Assembly: GCA_033791545.1 (NCBI GenBank)
Contig: JASJGL010000061.1
Location: 119,690-183,689, forward strand
DNA: 64,000 nucleotides
Reading direction: 5' to 3'
Source: Antarcticimicrobium sp033791545
Lineage (GTDB): Bacteria; Pseudomonadota; Alphaproteobacteria; Rhodobacterales; Rhodobacteraceae
Below are positions 35,696 through 44,553 of the stretch, piece after piece. The notes under the pieces were generated by a model. That model saw nothing but the letters and a program-made list of their open reading frames with translations. It searched no databases and had not been told where the DNA came from. The stretch's first letter is position 1; each line of letters opens with the position of its first letter. A program made the translations under genes and the position numbers.

Positions 35696-37954
35696 TTAGC
35701 TGCGGCGCAATTTGCGTTTGGTCTTGTCAGCCTTCTTCTTGGCGCGCACCGATTTGCGCCGGGGCGGTGTACTGCGACCCGCACCACCGCCACGGGTGCC
35801 GCGCGGCAGCGCCTTGTCCTCAAGCGTGAGCAGTTCCAGTTCGAGCCCGCCGGTTATCGGCGCGGCCTCGACCAGACGCACGGTGACGCGTTGACCGATG
35901 GCAATGGTCAGCCCGGTGTCGGAGCCCATCAACGTGCCGGCCTCGCTGTCGAAATGGAAATACTCCCGGCCCAGCGTACGGATCGGGATTAGCCCGTCGG
36001 CGCCGGTTTCGTCCAGTTTCACAAAGGCGCCAAAGCGCGCGATGCCGCTGATCCGGCCGGGGAATTCATTGCCCACCCGCTCGCTCAGATAGGCGGCGAG
36101 ATAGCGGTCGGTGGTGTCGCGCTCGGCGATCATCGAGCGTCGCTCGGTTTCCGAGATATGCACAGCGGTCTGTTCCAACTGCTCGATCTCGTCGGCTTTC
36201 AGCCCGTCGTCGCCCCATCCGTGCGCGGCGATCAGCGCCCGGTGCACGATCAGGTCGGCATAGCGGCGGATCGGCGAGGTGAAATGCGCGTATTGCGCCA
36301 GCGCCAGACCGAAATGACCGAAATTCTCGGGGCTGTAATAGGCCTGTGTCATCGAGCGCAGGGTCGAAATGTTGATCAGTTCGGCGTCGTCGCTGCCTGC
36401 GGCCTGATTCAGCAGCGCGTTCAGATGCCGCGTTTGTAGTACCTGTCCCTTGGCCAGCGTGTACCCCGCCGCCTGCGCGGTTTCGCGCAGCGCCTCCAGC
36501 TTTTCTGGTGCGGGTTCTTCGTGCACCCGGAACAGCAGCGGCGAGCGTTTGGCGATCAAGGTCTCGGCGGCGGCCACATTGGCCAGAACCATGAATTCTT
36601 CGATCAGCCGGTGCGCATCCAGCCGCTCTCGGAAATTGACCGAGCCGACCTTGCCGTCTTCGGTCAGGATGATGCGCCGTTCCGGCAGGTCGAGATCGAG
36701 CGGTTGGCGCTTTTCCCGTGCGGCGCGCAGGGCGTGATAGGCGGCGTAGAGCGGCTTGAGCACCGGCTCCAACAGTGGCTCGGTCAGCTCGTTCGCGGTG
36801 CCGTCAATGGCCTCCTGCACCTCGTTATAATGCAAGGCGGCGACCGAGCGCATCAGCCCGCGCACGAAGCGATGGCCGATCTTCTTGCCCTCGGCGTCGA
36901 TCTGCATCCGTACGGCGACACAGGCGCGCGGCACGTTTTCATGCAGCGAACACAGGTCGCCCGACAGCCGGTCGGGCAGCATCGGCACCACCCGGTCCGG
37001 GAAATAGGAGGAGTTGCCGCGCTTGCGCGCTTCGTGATCCAGCAGGCTGCCAGGGCGGACAAAGGTCGCCACATCGGCAATCGCCACCCAGATCACGAAC
37101 CCGCCGGGGTTCTTGGGGTCGTCATCCAACTGGGCGAGACAGGCGTCATCACGGTCGCGCGCATCGGCCGGGTCGATGGTGATCAGCGGCAGATCGCGCA
37201 GATCCTCCCGCCCGTTCAGCCCAACGGGCTTGCAGGCGTCGGCCTCGGCGATGACCTCGTCGGGAAAGGCATCGGGAATGCCGTGCTGGTGAATGGCGAT
37301 CAGCGACACTGCCTTGGGGGCACTGGGGTCGCCCAACCGGTTGGTGATACGTGCACGCGGCAAGCCCATGCGGCCCTTTGGCCCGGACTGCTCGGCCTCG
37401 ACCAACTCGCCATCCTTGGCACCATGGCGGGCGTCCTCGGGAACGGTCCATTCGGTGCCGGTGCCCTTGTCGATCGGCACGATACGCCCGCCCTCGGTAC
37501 CTTTGCGAAAGACGCCCAGAATGCGCTTGGGATTGGTGCCGATGCGGCGGATCAGCCGTGCCTCGTAATTGTGATCTTCTTCATGCACGGCGTTCACGCG
37601 TGCCAGAATGCGATCACCCTCGCCCAATGCGGGGTCAGAGGCGCGCGGCACGACCAAGACGATCGGCTCGACCCCCTCGCCATGCCATTCCAGCGGACGC
37701 GCGAACAGGTCGCCATCGCTGTCCGGTGCCTTGACCTGCAACACGGTGACGGGCGGCAGGCTGTCGGGGTCGCGATAGGTTTTCTTGCGCTTTTCCAGAT
37801 GGCCTTCGGCTTCGAGTTCTTTCAGAATCCGTTTCAGGTCGATCCGGTCGGACCCTTTGATCCCGAACGCCCTGGCGATATCGCGTTTGGACGATTGGGT
37901 GGGGTGGGCTGAAATCCAGTCAAGGATTTCCTGTTTTGAGGGAATGCGCGTCAT
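35696..37954 (-). CDS. rnr: ribonuclease R
   Basis: A 752-residue 3'-5' exoribonuclease that degrades structured RNA. An N-terminal winged helix (ILDWISAHPTQSSKRDIARAF), cold-shock domains, the RNB catalytic domain with DPADARDRDDACLAQL (metal Asp) and HFTSPIRRYADLIVHRAL, an S1 domain (GRISGIARFGAFVKLDETGADG) and a basic Lys/Arg-rich tail are all present in the usual order. Start MTRIPSKQEILDW. It stands between the transglycosylase and the CofC-like gene on the same strand, 53 nt after the latter. Confidence 0.97.
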   Translation of the reverse strand: MTRIPSKQEILDWISAHPTQSSKRDIARAFGIKGSDRIDLKRILKELEAEGHLEKRKKTYRDPDSLPPVTVLQVKAPDSDGDLFARPLEWHGEGVEPIVLVVPRASDPALGEGDRILARVNAVHEEDHNYEARLIRRIGTNPKRILGVFRKGTEGGRIVPIDKGTGTEWTVPEDARHGAKDGELVEAEQSGPKGRMGLPRARITNRLGDPSAPKAVSLIAIHQHGIPDAFPDEVIAEADACKPVGLNGREDLRDLPLITIDPADARDRDDACLAQLDDDPKNPGGFVIWVAIADVATFVRPGSLLDHEARKRGNSSYFPDRVVPMLPDRLSGDLCSLHENVPRACVAVRMQIDAEGKKIGHRFVRGLMRSVAALHYNEVQEAIDGTANELTEPLLEPVLKPLYAAYHALRAAREKRQPLDLDLPERRIILTEDGKVGSVNFRERLDAHRLIEEFMVLANVAAAETLIAKRSPLLFRVHEEPAPEKLEALRETAQAAGYTLAKGQVLQTRHLNALLNQAAGSDDAELINISTLRSMTQAYYSPENFGHFGLALAQYAHFTSPIRRYADLIVHRALIAAHGWGDDGLKADEIEQLEQTAVHISETERRSMIAERDTTDRYLAAYLSERVGNEFPGRISGIARFGAFVKLDETGADGLIPIRTLGREYFHFDSEAGTLMGSDTGLTIAIGQRVTVRLVEAAPITGGLELELLTLEDKALPRGTRGGGAGRSTPPRRKSVRAKKKADKTKRKLRRS

Positions 37955-38007
37955 GGATCCGGACTAGCACGGCGCGCGGGCCGCGTCATGACGAAAAAGC
38001 GATGCGC

Positions 38008-38580
38008 TCAGCCGTGGCGCAGATCGGCGGCTTGATCGACATCCTTCAGCGTATCGGCCAGCGCGATGCGCAGCCCGGGCAGGCTGGCAAGGCTGTCGGC
38101 CAGCGCGTGTTCGCTGGACCAGCGCGCGGCGTGAAACAGCGTGCGGGGCAGGCGGCGGGGATGTCGCGCGCCAACCAACCAGAAGCCGCCATCCGCAGCC
38201 GGGGCAAAGACCGCATCCCGTGCGCCCAGCAGCGCGAATGCACGGGCGATGTGGCGCGGCGTGACAGCGGGAATGTCCGACCCGATCAGGCAGGTGGGGC
38301 CGGGTTGGCTGCGTAACAGTCGCGACATCCGTGCGCCCAGATCGCCGCCGCCTTGTGGCAGGCGCGCCAAATCCGCCGGCCAGACTCGTGCTCCTAGCGC
38401 TCGATCCGGGGCCACCGCCAGCACGATCTGCCATCTGGGATCGCGCAGACACCGCAGCAGCCGCGCGCATTGATGCCGGTACCACCACGCCGCAGGCACG
38501 CTGCCGATCTCGCGCCCCAGCCGGGTTTTCACCTGGCCCGGGCGCGGCTGTTTGACCATCACGATCAGGGTGGCGCGCAT
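38008..38580 (-). CDS. TIGR04282/DUF2064-family glycosyltransferase-like protein
   Basis: A 190-residue protein with the GT-A-like CofC fold seen in DUF2064: LIVMVKQPRPGQVKTRLGREIG near the start, GGGDLGARMSRLL, LIGSDIPAVTPRHIARAFALL, and AVFAPAADGGFWLVGAR. Family members are annotated as arsenosugar-type glycosyltransferases in some organisms, but the substrate here is unknown. It lies 10 nt downstream of dapE, same strand, and probably shares its transcript. Confidence 0.85.
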   Translation of the reverse strand: MRATLIVMVKQPRPGQVKTRLGREIGSVPAAWWYRHQCARLLRCLRDPRWQIVLAVAPDRALGARVWPADLARLPQGGGDLGARMSRLLRSQPGPTCLIGSDIPAVTPRHIARAFALLGARDAVFAPAADGGFWLVGARHPRRLPRTLFHAARWSSEHALADSLASLPGLRIALADTLKDVDQAADLRHG

Positions 38581-38590
38581 GCGCCGGGCC

Positions 38591-39736
38591 TCAGGCGAAA
38601 TAGTCTTTCAGGATGCGGGTATAGATCGCCTTGAGCTGGTGGATCTGCTCCACCGGCACGCATTCATCGACCTGGTGCATGGTCTTGCCGACCAGCCCGA
38701 ATTCCACCACCGGGCAGTGGTCCTTGACGAAGCGCGCGTCCGAGGTGCCGCCGGTTGTCGACAGCTCCGGCGTCACGCCGGTTTCGGCTGCTACCGCCGC
38801 CGAAACCAGATCAGAGAGCGCGCCCGGCGGGGTCAGGAAGCTTTCGCCAGAGATCTTCACCTTCATCTCGACCGTGACGCCAAATTCTTCTGCCACCCGA
38901 TCGGCCTCGGCCCGCAGCCAGTCGGTCAGGCCCGCGCCGCTATGGGTGTCGTTGAAGCGGATATTGACGGTGCCGCTGCAGTGCGCCGGGATCACGTTGG
39001 TCGCGGGGTTGCCGGTGTCGATGGTCACCACCGCTAGCGTCGAGGGATCGAAATGATCGGTGCCGCGATCCAACTCGTGGCTGGACAGCCGATCCATCAG
39101 CCGCGCCATTGCCGGAAGCGGGTTTTTCGCCCGGTGCGGATAGGCCGAATGCCCCTGCTTGCCCACCACGGTGAACCAGGCGGTCATCGATCCGCGCCGC
39201 CCGATCTTGATCATCTCGCCCATGGTGGAGGGGCAGGTGGGTTCGCCCACCAGACAGGCCGACATCGCCTCACCCGCCTGCGTCATGTAGTCGAGCAAGG
39301 CCACGGTGCCGTCGACGGCGCCGCCCTCTTCATCGCCGGTGATGGCAAGGAGGACCGCCCCGTCAGGGGGCGTGGCGGTGACAAAGTCGATGGCGGCGGC
39401 GGCAAAGGCGGCAACGCCTGATTTCATGTCGGTCGCGCCGCGCCCATAAAGCACCCCATCCCGTACAATCGCGCCAAACGGCGGCACGGTCCAGGCGGCC
39501 TCGTCCCCCACCGGCACCACATCGGTATGGCCGTTGAAGCCGAAGCTGCGCGCATGCCCCTTCTTGCCCCAGCGGGCCAAAAGGTTGGCCACCCCGCCGC
39601 GATCAACACGGGTGCAGTCGAACCCCGCCGCGCTCAACAGCGATTGCAGCAGCACCAGCGCGCCGCCCTCTTCTGGCGTGACCGAGGGGCAGCGAATCAG
39701 GTCGGCAGTCAGGCGGGCGGGGTCGGTTCGGGTCAT
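38591..39736 (-). CDS. dapE: succinyl-diaminopimelate desuccinylase
   Basis: DapE hydrolyses N-succinyl-LL-diaminopimelate in lysine and peptidoglycan precursor synthesis. The 381-residue M20 enzyme has FGFNGHTDVVPVGDE (metal His), LYGRGATDMKSGVAAF (bridging Asp), ITGDEEGGAVDGT (catalytic Glu pair), GRRGSMTAWFTVVGKQGHSAYP and TTGGTSDARFV, which is diagnostic of DapE. The start at 39736 (MTRTDPARLTADLIRCPSV) matches family N-termini. dapD of the same pathway lies about 4 kb away. Confidence 0.96.
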   Translation of the reverse strand: MTRTDPARLTADLIRCPSVTPEEGGALVLLQSLLSAAGFDCTRVDRGGVANLLARWGKKGHARSFGFNGHTDVVPVGDEAAWTVPPFGAIVRDGVLYGRGATDMKSGVAAFAAAAIDFVTATPPDGAVLLAITGDEEGGAVDGTVALLDYMTQAGEAMSACLVGEPTCPSTMGEMIKIGRRGSMTAWFTVVGKQGHSAYPHRAKNPLPAMARLMDRLSSHELDRGTDHFDPSTLAVVTIDTGNPATNVIPAHCSGTVNIRFNDTHSGAGLTDWLRAEADRVAEEFGVTVEMKVKISGESFLTPPGALSDLVSAAVAAETGVTPELSTTGGTSDARFVKDHCPVVEFGLVGKTMHQVDECVPVEQIHQLKAIYTRILKDYFA

Positions 39737-39885
39737 GGGTCGCGGTCCTTTGGGGATGGTGGCGTTGAGCCGCGTCAATTTGGGCGCAAACACGGGCGAT
39801 GCCAACCCCGCCGGGCATCTGCCCCCACGGTTGTCTTGCCGTTTGCAGCGTTTCTGCGTAAGCAAAACAGAAAAAACCGGGACAG

Positions 39886-40941
39886 ATGAAAAGATTATTT
39901 GCGGCTTTCGCGGTTGGGCTGACGCTGTGGGTGCACTGCGCCGCCGCCCAGACCCTGACGGTGACCACGGTCACCCGCCCCCCTTTTTCGATGGTCGAGG
40001 GGGAGGACGAGACCGGATTCTCGATGGACCTTCTGGTTGCCCTGTCCGATGCCTTGGGCTGGGACTATCGCATCGACCGGGTGGATCAGTTCGCCGATAT
40101 GCTGGGCGCCGTGACCGAGGGGCGGGCCGATCTGGCGATCGCCAATATCTCGATCACCGCCGCACGCGAAAGCGTGCTGGATTTCAGCCAGCCGATCTTT
40201 GAGGCCGGGTTGCAGATGATGGTGCCCGCCGACGAATCGTCGGGGTCGTCGCTGTGGCGGACGATCCTGTCGCGCGATCTGTTGCTGGCGATCGGCGCGG
40301 CCTTTTTGCTGCTGCTTGGTGGCGGGATGCTGATGTGGGTGTTCGAGCGCCGGGCGCAGCCCTATTTCGACCGCCCTGTGCACGAGGCCTGGTTCCCCTC
40401 ATTCTGGTGGGCGCTGAATCTGGTGGTAAATGGCGGCTTTGAAGAGCGGGTGCCGCGCACCTTGCTGGGGCGGTTTCTGGGCGTGATCCTGGTGATCTCG
40501 TCGCTGTTCATCGTCTCGGTCTTTGTCGCCAAGATCACCTCGGTCATGACGGTCGAGGCGATCAGCGGATCGGTCAATTCGGTCAACGACCTTTATGGCC
40601 GGCGGGTGGCCACGATCCAGGGCTCGACTGCCGCCGGATTCCTTGACCGGCGCGAAGTGGGCTATGACGCGTTTGACGGGTTGGACCCGATGCTGCGGGC
40701 CTTTGAAGACGGCCGGGCCGATGTGGTGGTGTTCGACGCGCCGATCCTGTCGCATTACGCCAATCACGCCGGGCGCAACGTGGCCCGGCTGGCCGGGCCG
40801 ATCTTTTTGCGAGAGAATTACGGCATCGCCTTTCCCACCGGTAGCCCGTTGGTTGAAGACGTCAATCAGGCGCTGCTGGCCCTGCGTGAGGACGGAACCT
40901 ATGACCGAATCTATCGCAAGTGGTTCGGGGTGCGGCGCTAG
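39886..40941 (+). CDS. prokaryotic ionotropic-glutamate-receptor-like ligand-gated channel
   Basis: A 351-residue protein with iGluR/GluR0 topology: signal peptide (1-21), SBP_bac_3 lobe S1 (23-120) with ISITAARESVLDFSQP (Arg94 at the carboxylate-binding position), helix M1 (131-152), re-entrant pore segment (168-187, FPSFWWALNLVVNGGFEE), helix M2 (193-216), then lobe S2 (228-351) with VVVFDAPILSHYA (Asp284). The potassium-type TVGYGD filter of GluR0 is absent; the equivalent stretch is LVVNGGFEE. A plain amino acid binding protein would lack the two helices and pore loop. It is divergent from dapE. Ligand and ion selectivity are unknown. Confidence 0.85.
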   Translation: MKRLFAAFAVGLTLWVHCAAAQTLTVTTVTRPPFSMVEGEDETGFSMDLLVALSDALGWDYRIDRVDQFADMLGAVTEGRADLAIANISITAARESVLDFSQPIFEAGLQMMVPADESSGSSLWRTILSRDLLLAIGAAFLLLLGGGMLMWVFERRAQPYFDRPVHEAWFPSFWWALNLVVNGGFEERVPRTLLGRFLGVILVISSLFIVSVFVAKITSVMTVEAISGSVNSVNDLYGRRVATIQGSTAAGFLDRREVGYDAFDGLDPMLRAFEDGRADVVVFDAPILSHYANHAGRNVARLAGPIFLRENYGIAFPTGSPLVEDVNQALLALREDGTYDRIYRKWFGVRR

Positions 40942-40997
40942 GCTGTCGCCTGACAGACTTCGCCCGACAGGCGCTGTCCTGGATCAGGAGCCGCTAA

Positions 40998-41360
40998 TCA
41001 GTGCAGGACGAATTCGTCCGGTTCCGGCGCATCGCCGAAAAACGGCGTCATCTGCGCCACGATCACTGAATTTTCGTCCAGCGCCCGCTGCATCAGCCCG
41101 CGTTCCTCGTCGTCGATTTCGTGCCCTGCCTCGAGTCGCTCGTCCAACGTGCCATAGCCGGTGACATCAAGCGGCGCGGTCTCGGCGTGTTTCAGGATCG
41201 CCACGGTTTCGCGCACCGCCTCGGCCTCGTCCACGCCAGAGGCAAAGCAGATAAGCGCAGCGCCAGTCGCGCCTTTGGGCAGGCCGTCGCCGGATTTGCG
41301 GCCGATCTGAACCAGCAGCGTATAGACCTGCTGGCGGGAGGGTTTATCCTTGTGTGTCAT
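40998..41360 (-). CDS. conserved hypothetical protein, 120 residues
   Basis: A small soluble acidic protein (MTHKDKPSRQQVYTLLVQIGRK...). KGATGAALICFASGVDEAEAVRETVAILKHA looks like a regular alpha/beta unit, and the protein ends FFGDAPEPDEFVLH. No signal peptide, membrane helix or catalytic motif is visible and I do not recognise a family. Codon bias agrees with neighbours, and the frame is the only long one without an improbable composition, so it is probably real. It converges on the channel gene. Confidence 0.7.
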   Translation of the reverse strand: MTHKDKPSRQQVYTLLVQIGRKSGDGLPKGATGAALICFASGVDEAEAVRETVAILKHAETAPLDVTGYGTLDERLEAGHEIDDEERGLMQRALDENSVIVAQMTPFFGDAPEPDEFVLH

Positions 41361-41540
41361 CCTGCGGGCCTTATCCCCTTTGCCTTGGCGTGGTCAAGCG
41401 TGGCCGAACTGACGCGGTTTTCCTGAAATATTTCTGCAAATTCTGAGAAAACTACATATTTTTGCCCAATTCTTTATTCATATCTTGAGCATAAGAACAG
41501 GCGGCGAAAAGTTGCCACCAATTTATATTGAGGCAGAGTT

Positions 41541-43109
41541 ATGGTTACAGCTTCTGAGCTTACGATCGACACGTCCGCATCCGCGATGGACATGGCAGAG
41601 TCCATGTTCGGCAGCGGCATCAGCATTACCTCAGCCAGCTATACCGGCGATACCGATGCCTCGGGCATCTATTCTAACGGCGATGCGGATGCGCCAGACC
41701 TGACGCCGTCGGATACCGGTGTCATCCTGTCGACGGGTGAGGCCGAGGATGTGACGCATTCGTCCGGCGATGCCAATAGGGCGAGCAACACCTCGACCAA
41801 CAACCACGAATCGGGGGATTCCGATCTCACCGATCTGGCCGGATATCAGACCTATGACGCCGCAGTGTTCGAGGCCACCTTCGTGCCCGATGGCGACACC
41901 CTGACCATGCAGGTGACGTTCTCCTCCGAAGAATATCTGGAATATGTCCATTCCGGCTTCAACGATACCGTGGGGATCTGGGTGAACGGGGTGCAGGCCG
42001 AGATGACGGTCGGGACCGGTGATATCTCGATCGACAACATCAACGACGTCGACAACGAGAATCTCTATCTCGACAACCCAAGCGACGATGACCCCTACAA
42101 TACCGAGATGGACGGGCTGACCGTGACGCTGACGCTCAAGGCGCCGGTGAACGCGGGCGAGGAAAACACGATCAAGATTGGCATCGCTGATGCGGGCGAC
42201 GCAGTCTACGACAGTAATCTGATGATCGCGGGCGACTCGATCCAGACCGCACTGATCGCTGGCGATGACGAGATCGAAGTGGTCGGTGAATCCGGCACGT
42301 TCGACCTGCTCGACAATGATTCAAGTTCGGTTCCCGGGACGCTGACGATCACCAAGATCAACGGTCAGGACGTTGTGGCGGGCGATACCATCACGCTCCC
42401 CTCGGGGGAGGAGGTGCAGCTGAACGCCGATGGCACCATCACCGTCTTTACCGATGAAGATGCCGAAACCAATGTGTTCACCTACGAGGTGGAAGACGAG
42501 GACGGCAATACCGACACCGCCTTTGTCGAGATGAAGACGCTCCCCTGCCTGGTGGCGGGAACGATGGTTGAGACACCGAATGGTATGGTCGCGGTCGAGG
42601 ATCTGGTCCCCGGCGATCTGGTGATGACCCGCGACGATGGCCCGCAGCCGGTGCGTTGGTGCGGGAGCAGCACCCGCCGGGCAAGCGGACAGGACGCGCC
42701 GGTGGTGATTGCCGCGGGCACGCTGGGCGATCACGACACCGCCGAGCTGTCGCAGAACCACCGCGTTCTGATGCGTTCACCGCAGGCCGAACTGCTGTTT
42801 GGCGAGGGCGAGGTTCTGGTCAAGGCCAAGGATCTGGTGAACGGCGCCACCATCCGCCTGCGCGGCGATGGGGCACAGGTGACTTACGTGCATGTGATGT
42901 TCGACAGTCACCAGATCATTCGCGGCAACGGGCTGGACAGCGAAAGCTATCACCCGGGGCAGGAAACCATCGGTAGCTTCGATGCCGAGACCCGCGACGA
43001 GATCCTGCGCCTGATGCCGGATGCTGGCGCGGCTGCGGATTTCGGCTATGGCCCTGCGGCACGCCCGTCGCTGAAAAGCTATGAAAGCCGTGCCTTGCTG
43101 GACGCCTGA
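41541..43109 (+). CDS. secreted choice-of-anchor-L / Ig-like / Hint-domain protein
   Basis: A 522-residue acidic protein in three parts. Residues 1-235 look like a choice-of-anchor L domain (VTFSSEEYLEYVHSGFND, VGIWVNG). Residues 240-330 form an Ig/cadherin-like repeat (FDLLDNDSS...LTITKINGQDV...FTYEVEDEDGNTDT). Residues 335-480 are a Hint_2 autoprocessing domain with Cys336 in PCLVAGTMVETPNG, block B SQNHRVLM (His407) and HVMFDSHQII. No N-terminal signal peptide is present, so type I secretion is likely, as for related Rhodobacterales proteins. Upstream 41400-41540 is A+T-rich; a strong hairpin follows the stop. Confidence 0.85.
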   Translation: MVTASELTIDTSASAMDMAESMFGSGISITSASYTGDTDASGIYSNGDADAPDLTPSDTGVILSTGEAEDVTHSSGDANRASNTSTNNHESGDSDLTDLAGYQTYDAAVFEATFVPDGDTLTMQVTFSSEEYLEYVHSGFNDTVGIWVNGVQAEMTVGTGDISIDNINDVDNENLYLDNPSDDDPYNTEMDGLTVTLTLKAPVNAGEENTIKIGIADAGDAVYDSNLMIAGDSIQTALIAGDDEIEVVGESGTFDLLDNDSSSVPGTLTITKINGQDVVAGDTITLPSGEEVQLNADGTITVFTDEDAETNVFTYEVEDEDGNTDTAFVEMKTLPCLVAGTMVETPNGMVAVEDLVPGDLVMTRDDGPQPVRWCGSSTRRASGQDAPVVIAAGTLGDHDTAELSQNHRVLMRSPQAELLFGEGEVLVKAKDLVNGATIRLRGDGAQVTYVHVMFDSHQIIRGNGLDSESYHPGQETIGSFDAETRDEILRLMPDAGAAADFGYGPAARPSLKSYESRALLDA

Positions 43110-43133
43110 GGTCAGCCTCGACGGCAAGAGTAC

Positions 43134-43166
43134 AAAGGGCGGCCCCTGTGGCCGCCCTTTCGCGTT
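43134..43166 (+). terminator. strong hairpin terminator between the Hint gene and dapD
   Basis: AAAGGGCGGCC (43134-43144) pairs perfectly with GGCCGCCCTTT (43150-43160), loop CCTGT, then CGCGTTT. The symmetric A/T ends suit termination from both convergent genes. Confidence 0.8.
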
Positions 43167-43184
43167 TCTGACTGATCCGCGACC

Positions 43185-44012
43185 TCAGTCGCGCAGCAAT
43201 TCGTTGATGCCGGTCTTGGACCGCGTCCGGGCGTCCACCCGCTTCACGATCACCGCGCAATACAGGTTGATGCCGTTCTTCGAGGGCATGGTGCCCGCGA
43301 CAACGACGGAATATGGCGGCACCTCGCCATACATCACTTCGCCGGTTTCGCGGTCGACGATCTTGGTCGACTGGCCGAGGAACACGCCCATGCCCAGAAC
43401 TGACCCCTCGCGGACGATCACGCCTTCGACCACTTCGGAGCGCGCGCCGATGAAGCAATTGTCCTCGATGATCGTCGGGCCGGCCTGCATCGGCTCCAGC
43501 ACGCCGCCGATCCCGACGCCGCCTGACAGGTGCACGCCCCTGCCGATCTGGGCGCAACTGCCCACCGTGGCCCAGGTATCAACCATGGTGCCCTCGTCCA
43601 CATAGGCGCCGAGGTTCACGAACGACGGCATCAGCACCACGCCGGGCGCGATATAGGCCGATTTGCGCACCACGCAGTTGGGCACCGCGCGGAATCCGGC
43701 GGATTTCCATTCCTTGTCGCCCCAGCCTTTGAACTTGCTGTCGACCTTGTCCCACCAGCCCGAGCCTTGCGGGCCGTTGTCGTGCACTTCCATGCCCTTG
43801 ATGCGGAACCCTAGCAGAACCGCCTTTTTGGCCCATTGGTTCACATGCCACGATCCGTCGGCCTGTTTCTCGGCCACGCGCAACGCGCCCGAATCCAGCG
43901 CGTTCAGCGTATCTTCGATGGCGTCGCGGGTCTCGCCCCCGGTCGAGGGGGTGATGGTATCGCGGGTTTCCCACGCGGCTTCGATGGCGGCTTCCAGTTG
44001 GGCGTTAGACAT
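43185..44012 (-). CDS. dapD: 2,3,4,5-tetrahydropyridine-2,6-dicarboxylate N-succinyltransferase
   Basis: DapD adds succinate from succinyl-CoA in the succinylated lysine branch; DapE, about 4 kb away, later removes it. The 275-residue protein has the helical N-terminus and a left-handed beta-helix: RKSAYIAPGVVLMPSFVNLG, VDTWATVGSCAQIGRGVHLSGG, MQAGPTIIEDNCFIGARSEVVEG and MYGEVPPYSVVVAG. Start MSNAQLEAAIEAAWE at 44012 follows GAGGAGAG. It is divergent from the glyoxalase gene. Confidence 0.97.
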   Translation of the reverse strand: MSNAQLEAAIEAAWETRDTITPSTGGETRDAIEDTLNALDSGALRVAEKQADGSWHVNQWAKKAVLLGFRIKGMEVHDNGPQGSGWWDKVDSKFKGWGDKEWKSAGFRAVPNCVVRKSAYIAPGVVLMPSFVNLGAYVDEGTMVDTWATVGSCAQIGRGVHLSGGVGIGGVLEPMQAGPTIIEDNCFIGARSEVVEGVIVREGSVLGMGVFLGQSTKIVDRETGEVMYGEVPPYSVVVAGTMPSKNGINLYCAVIVKRVDARTRSKTGINELLRD

Positions 44013-44106
44013 CTTTTCTCTCCTCGTCGGATCGGGTTTCATGCCCTATAGCGGGCGCGCCGCTTGGCGACAATCCGTCAGCCGCCCCCTGTAAGGAGAG
44101 ATACCC

Positions 44107-44502
44107 ATGGCCAAGGCCATTCACAGCATGATCCGCGTCTTGAACGAGGCACGTTCGGTCGCCTTCTATGACACGGCCTTTGGCCTGAAGGTCGCCGACT
44201 GGCTGGACTATCCTACATTCACGCTGATCTATCTCAGCAACGAGGAGACCGGGTTCGAGCTGGAGCTGACGGTGAACAAGGACCGCACCGAGCCCTATGA
44301 TCTGGGGGATGGCTATGGCCATCTGGCGGTTTCGGTCGCGGATCTGGAGGCGGAACACGCAAGGATCAAAGCGGCCGGGCTTGCCCCGCGCGACATCGTG
44401 GCCTTTGCGCCCGCCGGTGAGGTGATCGCAAAGTTCTTTTTCATCGCTGATCCGGACGGCTATCAGATCGAGGTCTTGCAGCGCGGCGGGCGGTATTTGT
44501 AA
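44107..44502 (+). CDS. lactoylglutathione lyase-like glyoxalase/VOC protein
   Basis: A 131-residue vicinal-oxygen-chelate protein. HSMIRVLNEARSVAFYDTAFGLKV (metal His6), TGFELELTVNKDRTEPYDLGDGYGHLAVSV (metal Glu and His) and DPDGYQIEVLQRGG (metal Glu) match glyoxalase I, which converts the methylglyoxal-glutathione hemithioacetal. It is a little shorter than GloA but all four metal-ligand blocks are seen. Converges on the dehydratase gene across a hairpin. Confidence 0.88.
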   Translation: MAKAIHSMIRVLNEARSVAFYDTAFGLKVADWLDYPTFTLIYLSNEETGFELELTVNKDRTEPYDLGDGYGHLAVSVADLEAEHARIKAAGLAPRDIVAFAPAGEVIAKFFFIADPDGYQIEVLQRGGRYL

Positions 44503-44521
44503 CCGGCCTGCTGCCTGTTTC

Positions 44522-44550
44522 GCCATGCCGGGCCGCGCGCTTGGCATGGC
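44522..44550. terminator. possible hairpin terminator between convergent genes
   Basis: GCCATGCC (44522-44529) and GGCATGGC (44543-44550) form an 8-bp stem with a 13-nt loop in the short gap between the glyoxalase and dehydratase stops. No T tract follows, so termination activity is uncertain. Confidence 0.4.
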
Positions 44551-44553
44551 CTG

